Assembly: GCA_024235875.1 (NCBI GenBank)
Contig: JACKLP010000009.1
Location: forward strand, 1-64,000
Source: Burkholderiaceae bacterium
GTDB taxonomy: Bacteria; Pseudomonadota; Gammaproteobacteria; Burkholderiales; Burkholderiaceae_E
Length of the DNA: 64,000 bases
Direction of reading: 5' to 3'
Part shown: in pieces, positions 51,235 to 58,464 of the stretch
How the letters are laid out: every line of letters starts with the position of its first letter
Numbering within the stretch: the first letter of the stretch is position 1
Notes under the pieces: generated by a model
Told to the model about the DNA's origin: nothing
Databases searched by the model: none
The model's input: only the letters and a program-made list of their open reading frames with translations
Made by a program: the position numbers and the translations under genes

Positions 51235-51746
51235 TGGCGCGATCGAGGAATCGGCTCGTCCGGGCGCTCGGCCATGCGCTTTGCACCGGCTGGATGGCAC
51301 GGCGAATGTTCCCAGCCCGCACGCTCGATCGAATCGAGGCCTGTGTGAGCGCCGGCGAGCGGCGCCACGACGCGGAGATTCGCGTCGTGATCGAGGCCTC
51401 GATGGACTTGCCCGACGTGCTGCGCGGTCAGGGGGCGCGGGACCGCGCGCTCGAAGTGTTCGGACTGCTTCGGGTCTGGGATACCGCCGCGAACAACGGC
51501 GTCTTGCTCTATCTGCTGCTCGCGGATCGTGCGGTCGAGGTCATTGCGGATCGCGAAGCGGCCGCGCGTGTCGATCCTGCGCTTTGGCAGCGCGTATGCG
51601 GGCAGGTTGGCGATGCGCTGGTGTCTTCGGATCCGGCCGCAGGCCTGGTGGCAGCGATCGAAACGATGAATGTCGCCCTCGAGGCAGCGTTTCCCGCGAC
51701 CGCGGGTGATCGCGACGAGTTGCCTGATCGGCCCCGGATTCTGTAG
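51234..51746 (+). CDS. TPM-domain protein, cytoplasmic-type
   Basis: A 170-residue protein with a second, shorter TPM domain (about residues 36-165): IEACVSAGERRHDAEIRVVIEASMD, FGLLRVWDTAANNGVLLYLLLADRAVEVIADREAA. It has no signal peptide and no membrane segment, apart from a basic N-terminus. Its ATG overlaps the preceding TGA (TGATG), so it is the third coupled gene of a lemA-TPM-TPM set. This three-gene arrangement recurs in proteobacteria, and the role is unknown. Confidence 0.85.
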   Translation: MARSRNRLVRALGHALCTGWMARRMFPARTLDRIEACVSAGERRHDAEIRVVIEASMDLPDVLRGQGARDRALEVFGLLRVWDTAANNGVLLYLLLADRAVEVIADREAAARVDPALWQRVCGQVGDALVSSDPAAGLVAAIETMNVALEAAFPATAGDRDELPDRPRIL

Positions 51747-51772
51747 TGTGTCCGCGCCGATTGCGGATCTAC

Positions 51773-51800
51773 AAAAAAAGGTGCCGCCCGAAGGCGGCGC
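51773..51800 (-). terminator. intrinsic terminator, minus strand
   Basis: Read on the minus strand, GCCGCC-TTCG-GGCGGC forms a strong stem with a stable TTCG tetraloop and is followed by CC and seven T residues. This is a canonical Rho-independent terminator. No plus-strand T-run follows, so it is directional. It implies a leftward transcript starting within 51815-52160, since the next genes on the right are on the plus strand. Confidence 0.8.
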
Positions 51801-51811
51801 AAGGACTGATG

Positions 51812-51973
51812 CTAGGAGTAAACCTTGGGCGACGCGGCCGGAGCCGCGATCGCCGACGACGCGAGCGCGCCGCCTATCAGAACCAAGAAGAATCGAAACT
51901 TCCCCCGAAGTTTCCTCCCCCGTGAATCGGCCGAAGCCGAAACGCAGGACGATAAAAGCAATCGCCGTGCCAT
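51812..51973 (-). CDS. putative small secreted peptide or leader peptide (53 residues)
   Basis: A 53-residue reading frame from an ATG at 51973 to TAG at 51812. After a basic N-terminal part (RGRKLRGKFR at residues 18-27) it has a hydrophobic core FFLVLIGGALASSAIAAPAA and ends SPKVYS, the layout of a signal peptide with an AIA-A cleavage site and almost nothing after it. It has no clear ribosome binding site at the ATG. It could be a real short exported peptide, the remnant of a longer secreted protein cut by a stop codon, or chance within a small RNA. The intrinsic terminator 11 bases downstream supports transcription of the locus. Confidence 0.4.
   Translation of the reverse strand: MARRLLLSSCVSASADSRGRKLRGKFRFFLVLIGGALASSAIAAPAASPKVYS
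51895..51914 (-). repeat. perfect 8-bp inverted repeat
   Basis: GAAACTTC-CCCC-GAAGTTTC is a perfect stem with a four-base loop (GGGG in the minus-strand RNA). It lies inside the small minus-strand reading frame and just after its purine-rich GGGGGAGGA stretch, where a hairpin could affect translation. Confidence 0.55.
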
Positions 51974-51990
51974 CCGGTGATATTGCTTTT
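51954..51990 (-). repeat. perfect 9-bp inverted repeat enclosing the small ORF start
   Basis: Arms AAAAGCAAT (51954-51962) and ATTGCTTTT (51982-51990) are perfectly complementary and separated by 19 bases that contain the putative ATG at 51971-51973. In RNA this would present or hide the start codon in a loop; in DNA it could be an operator. Confidence 0.5.
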
Positions 51991-52160
51991 AAATAGCTGA
52001 TTTGTATGAAAAAATGGCTTTAGCCCGGCTGGCCTCGAAACGCCAGTCTGGCGCGCTTGTAAAGGATTCCGACGATCGCGATGGTTGCGCGACGAGGCAA
52101 GTCCCCGACGCGTGGGTGCTTTCCAAGCCCGTGCCCCCGACCATCGCTGGAGGCGTATCG

Positions 52161-52805
52161 ATGAAGCTCTATGTGGTGCCCGTGACCGATTTCGCGCAGA
52201 ACTGCTCGCTACTGGTGTGCGAGGAAAGCGCTCGAGCCGTGGCGATCGACCCCGGTGGCGACATCGATCGCATCGACGCGGCCCTCCAGCAGGCCGGGGC
52301 GAGCCTGGAGCGAATCCTGCTGACGCACGGCCATATCGATCACTGCGGCCAGGCGCCCGAACTCGCCCGGCGGCACGGGGTGCCGATCGAGGGACCACAG
52401 CTCGAAGACCGCTTCTGGATCCAGCAACTGGGAGAGCAGGGGGGGCGCTTCGGCATGGCCGGCCTGTCGGCCTTCGAGCCCGAGCGCTGGCTCGAAGACG
52501 GCGATGTCGTGCGCTGTGGCGAGCATTCGATGCAGGTACTGCATTGCCCGGGGCACACGCCTGGGCATGTCGTCTTCTTCCTCGCCGAGGCCCGGCTCGC
52601 CTTCGTGGGTGACGTCCTGTTCCAGGGGTCGATCGGCCGGACCGATTTCCCGCGTGGCAACCATGCCGAGCTGATCTCCTCGATCCGCGAGAAGCTCTGG
52701 CCGCTGGGCGACGACGTGCGTTTCGTGCCCGGTCACGGGCCGATGTCCAGCTTCGGCGACGAGCGCCGCAGCAATCCATTCGTGGCCGACTCGGTCCTGG
52801 ACTGA
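52161..52805 (+). CDS. metallo-beta-lactamase-fold hydrolase (glyoxalase II/YcbL-like)
   Basis: A 214-residue metallo-hydrolase with the binuclear metal site HTHGHIDHCG-type motif (THGHIDH at about residue 55), a third His in CPGHTPGHV near residue 132, the bridging Asp in FVGDVLF near residue 152 and the last His in VPGHGPMSSF near residue 193. The compact size, without the glutathione-binding C-terminal domain of classic glyoxalase II, matches the YcbL group of thioester hydrolases. The ATG at 52161 follows TGGAGG. It stands alone, convergent with the MFS gene. Confidence 0.92.
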   Translation: MKLYVVPVTDFAQNCSLLVCEESARAVAIDPGGDIDRIDAALQQAGASLERILLTHGHIDHCGQAPELARRHGVPIEGPQLEDRFWIQQLGEQGGRFGMAGLSAFEPERWLEDGDVVRCGEHSMQVLHCPGHTPGHVVFFLAEARLAFVGDVLFQGSIGRTDFPRGNHAELISSIREKLWPLGDDVRFVPGHGPMSSFGDERRSNPFVADSVLD

Positions 52806-52827
52806 TGGCAGGCGAGGGCCGCCGGGG

Positions 52828-53988
52828 TCAGTGGCGCGAAGGCGCGCGTGGCAGCAGCCGAGTCAACGCGAGCAGGCCGAGTGCCGCGATCACGGCAAGC
52901 ACTGCCGGCAGCGCGAACCGCGGCGATACGCCTATCGCCGCGCCGGCAACGGCCGGTCCGAACAACCCGCCCAACGTATAGGCCAGGACCAGCACCGAGG
53001 TCGCCTCGATCAGGTCGGGGCCGCGGTGGCGATGCCCGATCTCGATCATCGCGAGCGTGTAGAGCGCGCCGCCGGCGCCTCCCCACACGAAGGCGGCGAC
53101 GGCCAGCGGGAAGCCCGCGTGCGCGGCCCATGGCAGCGCCAGGCAGGCCACGAGGACGGCGCTCGCGCAGCCCAGCAGCACGGTTCGACGCGTCCAGCGA
53201 TCCGCCAATTCCCCGATCGGCAGCATCATCAGCGCGCTGCCGGCACCGCTGGCCGAAACCAGGAGTGCGGCAGCCGCGGCGGAGAAGCCGAGTTGCAGCC
53301 CGGCGACCGGCAGCAGGCTGGTGATGCCCATCTCGAAGAATCCGCCCAGGATGCCGGCGATCATGACCGCAGGCGCTCGTCGCATGTTCGCCAGCAGGCT
53401 GCGAGACCCGGCGGGGGCGGATTCCGCCGTCATGGGTTGCGGGTTCGGCATCGGCAGGCCGGCGAGCAACCCGATCGTGATCAGCGCGCCCGATGCCCAG
53501 ATCGCGTGCATGGACGAAGGCCCCAGCATGGCGAGTAGTGCGGGGCCGCCGACGATGCATCCGCCCATCATGGTCTGGTAGAGCCCGACGACGCGCCCGC
53601 GGCGCGCGTCCGAGGCGAACTCGGCGACGGCGGCCTCCGAAACGATCCAGCGCAAGGCGCTCGCTCCACCGCTGACGAAATGGCACAGCGCCCAGAAGGG
53701 AACCGATTCGGTCGTGGCGACGCCGACGATGGCGGCCAGTGGTATCGCGCCCGACAATGCCAGCGCGCCCCGATGACCGATTCGGCGAACCCACTGCGAG
53801 GCAAACGGCGTCGTTACCAGCACGCCGACCCAGACCGCGGTCGAGAACAGGCCGATCGTCGCAGGCGATGCTCCCAGGCCGTTGAGCCGGAACACCAGCA
53901 GGGGGCCGAACATGAACACGCCCGTGAGCGCGAAGCCGTTGGCCGCGAATACGCATGCGAGCGCTGCCGTTCGATTGCGCTCGGGCAT
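52828..53988 (-). CDS. MFS transporter (YcaD/Bcr-like, 12 helices)
   Basis: A 386-residue major-facilitator protein with about 12 helices. Motif A appears between helices 2 and 3 (FASQWVRRIGHRGAL near residue 64) and again in the second half (GELADRWTRRTVLL near residue 257), the GxLaDrxGrR pattern. The VGLYQTMMGGCIVGGPALL segment is the helix 4-5 region. It probably exports or imports a small molecule by proton coupling; the nearest named groups are YcaD-type carriers, and the substrate is unknown. It is the third gene after the FKBP fusion and glnS on the same strand, 9 bases past glnS. Confidence 0.85.
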   Translation of the reverse strand: MPERNRTAALACVFAANGFALTGVFMFGPLLVFRLNGLGASPATIGLFSTAVWVGVLVTTPFASQWVRRIGHRGALALSGAIPLAAIVGVATTESVPFWALCHFVSGGASALRWIVSEAAVAEFASDARRGRVVGLYQTMMGGCIVGGPALLAMLGPSSMHAIWASGALITIGLLAGLPMPNPQPMTAESAPAGSRSLLANMRRAPAVMIAGILGGFFEMGITSLLPVAGLQLGFSAAAAALLVSASGAGSALMMLPIGELADRWTRRTVLLGCASAVLVACLALPWAAHAGFPLAVAAFVWGGAGGALYTLAMIEIGHRHRGPDLIEATSVLVLAYTLGGLFGPAVAGAAIGVSPRFALPAVLAVIAALGLLALTRLLPRAPSRH

Positions 53989-53997
53989 CCGGACGGC

Positions 53998-55755
53998 TCA
54001 GCGGCGCTTGGCCCAGGAGTCCTTGAGCGTCACGGCCCGATTGAAGACGAGTGCGCCGGGCCGCGAGTCGCCGTCGTCGCCGACGAAATACCCGTGCCGC
54101 TCGAACTGGTAGGGGGTATGCGGGTCGCCATCGGCCAGTCCCTCCTCGACGAATCCCGACACGAACCGGCGAGCGTCGGGATTGAGCGTGGTCAGGTAGT
54201 CCCGGCCGCCGGCATCGGGCTGCGCCTCGACGAAGAGGCGGTCATAGAGGCGGAACTCGGCCGGCAGTGCCTTCGAGATCGACAACCAGTGCAGGTTCCC
54301 CTTCACCTTGTAGTTGTCGGCCCCCGGCGTTCCCGACTTGGAGTCGGGCAGCACTTCAGCCAGCACGCGGGTCACGCGGCCGTTGGCGTCCTTCTCGCAA
54401 CCGGTGCACTCGATGACGAAGCCGTAGCGCAGGCGCACGCGATTGCCCGGATACAGGCGGAAGAATCCCTTCGGGGGCGTCTCGACGAAATCCTCGCGCT
54501 CGATCCAGAGTTCGCCATCGAACGCGATCGTGCGTCGACCCCTGTCGGGCATCCGCGGATGGACCGGCGCATGGCAGGCTTCGATCCGATCCGCGGGCCA
54601 ATTGGTGATCGAAAGCCGCAGTGGGTCGAGCACCGCGATGGCGCGATCGGCGCGGTCCTCGAGATCGTCGCGAAGTGCCTGCTCCAGGACACCCATGTCG
54701 ATCCAGGCGTCGGACTTGGTGACGCCGATGCGCTCGCAGAAATCACGAATCGCCGCTGGGGTGTATCCGCGCCGTCGCAGGCCCGCCAAGGTCGGCAGAC
54801 GCGGGTCGTCCCAGCCGTCGACATGTCGGTGTCGAACGAGCTCCTGCAGCTTGCGCTTGCTCATCACCGTGTAGCTGAGATTCAGGCGCGCGAACTCGAT
54901 CTGCCGCGGCAGTGGCGCATCGAACGCGCCCGCCTCGGCCAGGCGGGCGAGAAGCCAGTCGTAGAAGGGGCGGTGATCCTCGAACTCGAGCGTGCACAGC
55001 GAATGCGTGACGCGCTCGAGCGCGTCACCCACTGGATGGGCGAAGTCGTACATCGGGTAGATGCACCAGCTATCGCCGGTTCGATGATGATGGGCACGGC
55101 GGATCCGGTAGAGCACCGGGTCGCGCAGATTGATGTTGGGCGACGCCATGTCGATGCGCGCCCGCAGCACATGCGCGCCGTCGTCAAACTCGCCGGCACG
55201 CATTGCACGGAACAAGCGCAGGTTCTCGTCGGCATCGCGGTCGCGAAACGGCGAGTCGCGGCCGGGCTCGGTCAGCGTGCCGCGATGCTCGCGCATCTCG
55301 TCGGGGCTCTGGGAATCCACGTACGCGTGGCCTGCGACGATCAGCGTTTCCGCGAACCGATACAGATGCTCGAAGTAGTTGCTCGCGAAATAGAGATTCG
55401 ATTCCTGGTCGTCGGCCCACTGGAAGCCGAGCCACGAAACCGTGTCGATGATCGCATCGACGAAGGCCTGCTCCTCGCGCGTGGGATTGGTGTCATCGAA
55501 GCGCAGATGGCAGCGTCCGCCGAAATCGGCGGCCAACCCGAAGTTCAGGCAGATCGACTTGGCATGGCCGATGTGCAGGTACCCGTTGGGTTCCGGCGGA
55601 AAGCGCGTTCGAATGCGTGCCGGGTCGAGCGTGGCCGACTCGTGATCCGCTGCGGGCCCGGGTGCCCCGGACCAGCGACGCCCCTCGAGACGACCGCTGG
55701 CCAGGTCCTGCTGTACGAAGGCCCGAATGAAGTTCCCCGCGGGCGCGTCATTCAT
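53998..55755 (-). CDS. glnS: glutaminyl-tRNA synthetase
   Basis: A 585-residue class I aminoacyl-tRNA synthetase charging tRNA-Gln. The HIGH motif is PPEPNGYLHIGHAKS near residue 53, the ATP/Gln-site FDDTNP follows near residue 87, and the KMSKS-type motif is YTVMSKRKL near residue 278. C-terminal beta-barrel anticodon-binding domains follow to the end (VKGNLHWLSISKA is typical). I start at the ATG at 55755 because AGGAG lies eight bases upstream; a GTG three codons earlier lacks that spacing. A direct GlnRS route fits gamma- and betaproteobacteria. Confidence 0.96.
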   Translation of the reverse strand: MNDAPAGNFIRAFVQQDLASGRLEGRRWSGAPGPAADHESATLDPARIRTRFPPEPNGYLHIGHAKSICLNFGLAADFGGRCHLRFDDTNPTREEQAFVDAIIDTVSWLGFQWADDQESNLYFASNYFEHLYRFAETLIVAGHAYVDSQSPDEMREHRGTLTEPGRDSPFRDRDADENLRLFRAMRAGEFDDGAHVLRARIDMASPNINLRDPVLYRIRRAHHHRTGDSWCIYPMYDFAHPVGDALERVTHSLCTLEFEDHRPFYDWLLARLAEAGAFDAPLPRQIEFARLNLSYTVMSKRKLQELVRHRHVDGWDDPRLPTLAGLRRRGYTPAAIRDFCERIGVTKSDAWIDMGVLEQALRDDLEDRADRAIAVLDPLRLSITNWPADRIEACHAPVHPRMPDRGRRTIAFDGELWIEREDFVETPPKGFFRLYPGNRVRLRYGFVIECTGCEKDANGRVTRVLAEVLPDSKSGTPGADNYKVKGNLHWLSISKALPAEFRLYDRLFVEAQPDAGGRDYLTTLNPDARRFVSGFVEEGLADGDPHTPYQFERHGYFVGDDGDSRPGALVFNRAVTLKDSWAKRR

Positions 55756-55793
55756 CGGCGCCACTCCTGATTGCTGTCAATGTGGCCTGCCCG

Positions 55794-56588
55794 TCAGATG
55801 CCCAGGAGATCGACCTCGAAGAGCAGCGTCGCATTCGGCGGGATCACGCCGCCGGCGCCACGGCTTCCATAGGCGAGCTCCGGCGGGATGATCAGTCGTC
55901 GCGTGCCACCGACACGCATGCCCGCGACGCCTTCGTCCCAGCCGGGAATCACGTGGCCCTGGCCGAGCGGGAATCGGAACGGCTGCCCGCGGTCCTTGCT
56001 GGAGTCGAACTTGGCGCCGGCCTGTCCGTCCTGGTAGAGCCAGCCGGTGTAGTGCACCTGGACGGTGTTGCCTGCGGCAGCGACCTCGCCGTCGCCCACG
56101 ACCGTGTCCTGGTACTGAAGGCCGGACGCAGTGGTCTGGATCGTCATCGCTTCCTCTCCTTTTGTCGATGCTCGTCGTTGCTTGGGTTGCGCCGCATCCA
56201 GCGCTTCGCGAATCGATTCGATCCGGCGTCGGTTGACCCCGAAATCCTTGCGCCCGAGCCGGGAGGCCGAGCGCACGTGAACGATACCGTGCGTTGCGTC
56301 GAGCAGGAACTCGACATCGTCGGTGAACTTCATCAACGCGGTCTCGAACTCGGCGTACAGGTAGAGCGGTGTGCGCTCGATGATGCGTGCGCCGGGCATG
56401 CCGGTGACGATCTCGGCGAGGCGCTCGAAGCCGGCCTGTGGGTCGGTGCCGGTCGAGAGCGGATCGATTCGATGGTAGTCGGTATCGGCGAAGCTCGAGA
56501 CCGAATTCTGCTTGCGCGTGGCGATCGGCGCCAGGCGTCCGTCCTCGACACCCAGGCTGGCCGGCCGGCTTCCGCTGAACAAACCCAT
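55794..56588 (-). CDS. DUF1499-FKBP fusion protein (peptidyl-prolyl isomerase C-terminal domain)
   Basis: A 264-residue frame with two domains. Residues 1-130 are a DUF1499 domain (RKQNSVSSFADTDYHRIDPL, YAEFETALMKFTDDVEFLLD, VRSASRLGRKDFGVNRRRIE). From residue 148 an FKBP isomerase runs to the end (TIQTTASGLQYQD, VQVHYTGWLYQDG, FPLGQGHVIPGWDEGVAGM, LIIPPELAYGSRGAGGVIPPNATLLFEVDL). The two are normally separate proteins. An internal ATG at 56147 in the same frame has AGGAGAGGAAGCG right upstream, so the FKBP part can probably be made alone (117 residues). Start at 56588 has GGGAG upstream. Confidence 0.88.
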   Translation of the reverse strand: MGLFSGSRPASLGVEDGRLAPIATRKQNSVSSFADTDYHRIDPLSTGTDPQAGFERLAEIVTGMPGARIIERTPLYLYAEFETALMKFTDDVEFLLDATHGIVHVRSASRLGRKDFGVNRRRIESIREALDAAQPKQRRASTKGEEAMTIQTTASGLQYQDTVVGDGEVAAAGNTVQVHYTGWLYQDGQAGAKFDSSKDRGQPFRFPLGQGHVIPGWDEGVAGMRVGGTRRLIIPPELAYGSRGAGGVIPPNATLLFEVDLLGI

Positions 56589-56644
56589 TCTTTCTCCCAA
56601 TCAAGCTGCTGCGCTGCAAGACACAGCCGATCCTGGATCATAAT

Positions 56645-56665
56645 CCGGCGCCGGCCCGGCGCCGG
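56645..56665 (-). terminator. strong G/C hairpin after the beta-hydroxyacid dehydrogenase gene
   Basis: On the minus strand CCGGCGCC-GGGCC-GGCGCCGG forms an 8-base perfect stem 18 bases past the dehydrogenase stop, followed by ATTATG rather than a T-run. It separates the 61027-56684 gene group from the DUF1499-FKBP gene and probably ends or weakens transcription there. Confidence 0.5.
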
Positions 56666-56683
56666 CCTTCGGCACGCGTCTCG

Positions 56684-57592
56684 TCAGTCGGCGCTCGGGT
56701 GTCGCAGGCGTCGGATGAGGCTCGAGGTGTCGAATCGACCGCCACCTGCGCGCTGGATCTCGCCATAGAACTGGTCGATCAGCGCCGTGATCGGCAGCGT
56801 CGCGCCGTTGCGATCGGCTTCGGCCAGGCAAAGCCCCAGGTCCTTTCGCATCCAGTCGACCGCAAAACCGAAGTCGAACTTGTCGTCGACCATGGTCTTG
56901 CCGCGATTGTCCATCTGCCACGACTGTGCCGCCCCCTTCCCGATCACATCGAGCACGAGCTTCATGTCGAGTCCGGCCGACAAGCCGAAGTTGATGGCTT
57001 CGGACAGCCCCTGTACGAGCCCGGCGATGCAGATCTGGTTCACCATCTTGGCGAGCTGGCCGGCCCCCGGTTCTCCGATGCGTGTGAACGCGCGCGCAAA
57101 GGCCATCGCGACCGGGCGAACGCTATCGAAGACCTCGGCCTTGCCACCGACCATGACCGTCAGCACGCCGTTCTCGGCGCCGGCCTGGCCGCCGGAGACT
57201 GGCGCGTCGAGAAAGGACAGGCCGCGTCCGGCCGCATCCGCGTTCAGTTCGCGCGCGACTTCCGCGGACGCCGTGGTGTGGTCGACGAAGGTGGCGCCCG
57301 CCTGCATGCCGGCGAACGCGCCATGCTCGCCGAGAACGACCGATCTCAGGTCGTCGTCGTTGCCGACGCACGCAAAGACGATCTCGGCCTCGTGGGCGGC
57401 CTGGCGCGGCGTGGGCGCGGCCTTGCCGCCGTATTCGGCGGCCCATTGGTCGGCCTTGGCCGAGGTCCGGTTGTAGACGGTGACTTCGTGCCCGGCCCGG
57501 CGCAGGTGGCCCGCCATCGGGTATCCCATCACGCCCAGGCCAATGAAAGCGAGCTTGCGCGGCGCGGTCGCCTCGTAGGTCTTCTGGTTCAC
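56684..57592 (-). CDS. NAD(P)-dependent beta-hydroxyacid dehydrogenase (3-hydroxyisobutyrate/tartronate semialdehyde reductase family)
   Basis: A 302-residue dehydrogenase. The Rossmann motif is AFIGLGVMGYPMAGHL near residue 15, the substrate-binding FLDAPVSGGQAGAENG near residue 128, and the catalytic Lys lies in GAGQLAKMVNQI near residue 185. The family reduces or oxidises short beta-hydroxyacids such as 3-hydroxyisobutyrate and glycerate. It starts with the GTG at 57592, preceded by GGAGAAGG and overlapping the hydrolase stop (GTGA). It is the last gene of a coupled set. The specific substrate is not clear from sequence. Confidence 0.88.
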   Translation of the reverse strand: MNQKTYEATAPRKLAFIGLGVMGYPMAGHLRRAGHEVTVYNRTSAKADQWAAEYGGKAAPTPRQAAHEAEIVFACVGNDDDLRSVVLGEHGAFAGMQAGATFVDHTTASAEVARELNADAAGRGLSFLDAPVSGGQAGAENGVLTVMVGGKAEVFDSVRPVAMAFARAFTRIGEPGAGQLAKMVNQICIAGLVQGLSEAINFGLSAGLDMKLVLDVIGKGAAQSWQMDNRGKTMVDDKFDFGFAVDWMRKDLGLCLAEADRNGATLPITALIDQFYGEIQRAGGGRFDTSSLIRRLRHPSAD

Positions 57593-58464
57593 GGATCCTT
57601 CTCCTCGTTTGCATTGCGTTGCGTATCGAGCACCTGCGTGATCCATTCCGCGATCTTCTCGGCGGTCTGGATCCAGTTCTTCTCGAGCATCGGCGCGTGG
57701 CCGGTATCCGGCAACATCATGACGCGCGCATCGAAATAGCTCGCGATCGACTCGACGCTCGCCGGCGGCACCAGGCGGTCCTGCTCGCCATGCATCGCCA
57801 GTACCGGACAGACGCCGTGCGTCGGCATGACCATCGGAAGCCAGGTCAGCTCCCAGAGTGCGCGCGACGATTCGCGATAGAGGTGGTCGCGATAGAAGCC
57901 GCGGCGCCGGGTGCGGATCGGCTCCTTTGCAAGCAGGTCCACGAAGCGTCGATCCGCGTTGCCCGAAACCGCCAACTGCATGACATGGAAGAAGTCGCGC
58001 GGTGCACCGAAGGCCATTCGCATCAGCGCCGCCGTCATGCCGACCGGCGGGATGCTCCCGATCAGCACGCAGGCCCGGGCATCGCGACGCGTGCTCAGCC
58101 AGCGTTGCACGAGCAGGCCGCCCATCGAGGCACCGATCAGGATCGGGACTTCGCCAATGCAGGCCTGCGCCCGGGACACATCGTTCAGGTAGTCGGACAA
58201 GCCCCAGGCGTCCAGCGCGGCGCCGCCATCGCTGGCACCGCGACCGCGCAGCGTGGGGGCCCAGCACGGATACCCGAGCGACGCGAAATACGGCATGAAG
58301 GTCTCGGCCCACGACCAAGCGTCCGTATAGGCGCCATGGACCAACAGGATCGGCGGCCCGTGTCGGGTCGCCGCCGTTGCCGGCAGGTGCAGCATCTCGA
58401 GGGCCGGCCCGCGGTCGTCATCGATGCGATGCACTTCCGGTTCGGCGATCGCCGTGTCGTTCAT
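57589..58464 (-). CDS. alpha/beta-hydrolase
   Basis: A 291-residue alpha/beta-hydrolase. The oxyanion segment is LLVHGAYTDAWSW near residue 41, the nucleophile elbow IGASMGGLLV (Ser near residue 113), the acid Asp in MHGEQDRLVPP near residue 246 and the His in LPDTGHAPML near residue 272. The order of residues is that of a complete Ser-Asp-His triad. It overlaps both neighbours by four bases (ATGA and GTGA). The cluster mates (a gamma-glutamyltransferase-like enzyme and a beta-hydroxyacid dehydrogenase) suggest breakdown of an amide or ester, but this is a guess. Confidence 0.85.
   Translation of the reverse strand: MNDTAIAEPEVHRIDDDRGPALEMLHLPATAATRHGPPILLVHGAYTDAWSWAETFMPYFASLGYPCWAPTLRGRGASDGGAALDAWGLSDYLNDVSRAQACIGEVPILIGASMGGLLVQRWLSTRRDARACVLIGSIPPVGMTAALMRMAFGAPRDFFHVMQLAVSGNADRRFVDLLAKEPIRTRRRGFYRDHLYRESSRALWELTWLPMVMPTHGVCPVLAMHGEQDRLVPPASVESIASYFDARVMMLPDTGHAPMLEKNWIQTAEKIAEWITQVLDTQRNANEEKDP

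Larger units (their letters stand above)
51747..52160. other. gene-poor intergenic stretch with structured minus-strand locus
   Basis: This 414-base stretch separates the TPM gene from the metallo-hydrolase gene and is the only gap over 300 bases. It contains an intrinsic terminator for minus-strand transcripts (51773-51800), a 53-codon minus-strand reading frame (51812-51973), two perfect inverted repeats (51895-51914 and 51954-51990) and an A+T-rich block at 51980-52022 that could be a promoter for leftward transcription. The remaining bases to 52160 show nothing recognisable except the TGGAGG ribosome binding site before 52161. Confidence 0.6.

Noticed and set aside
51877..52779. A 300-codon minus-strand frame covering the metallo-hydrolase gene and part of the gap
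   Set aside because: Arg/Ala-rich shadow of the metallo-hydrolase; only the short frame at 51812-51973 in another phase has a signal-peptide-like pattern.
53680..55770. A 696-codon plus-strand frame opposite glnS
   Set aside because: glnS on the other strand has intact class I synthetase motifs; the plus-strand frame has no recognisable domain.
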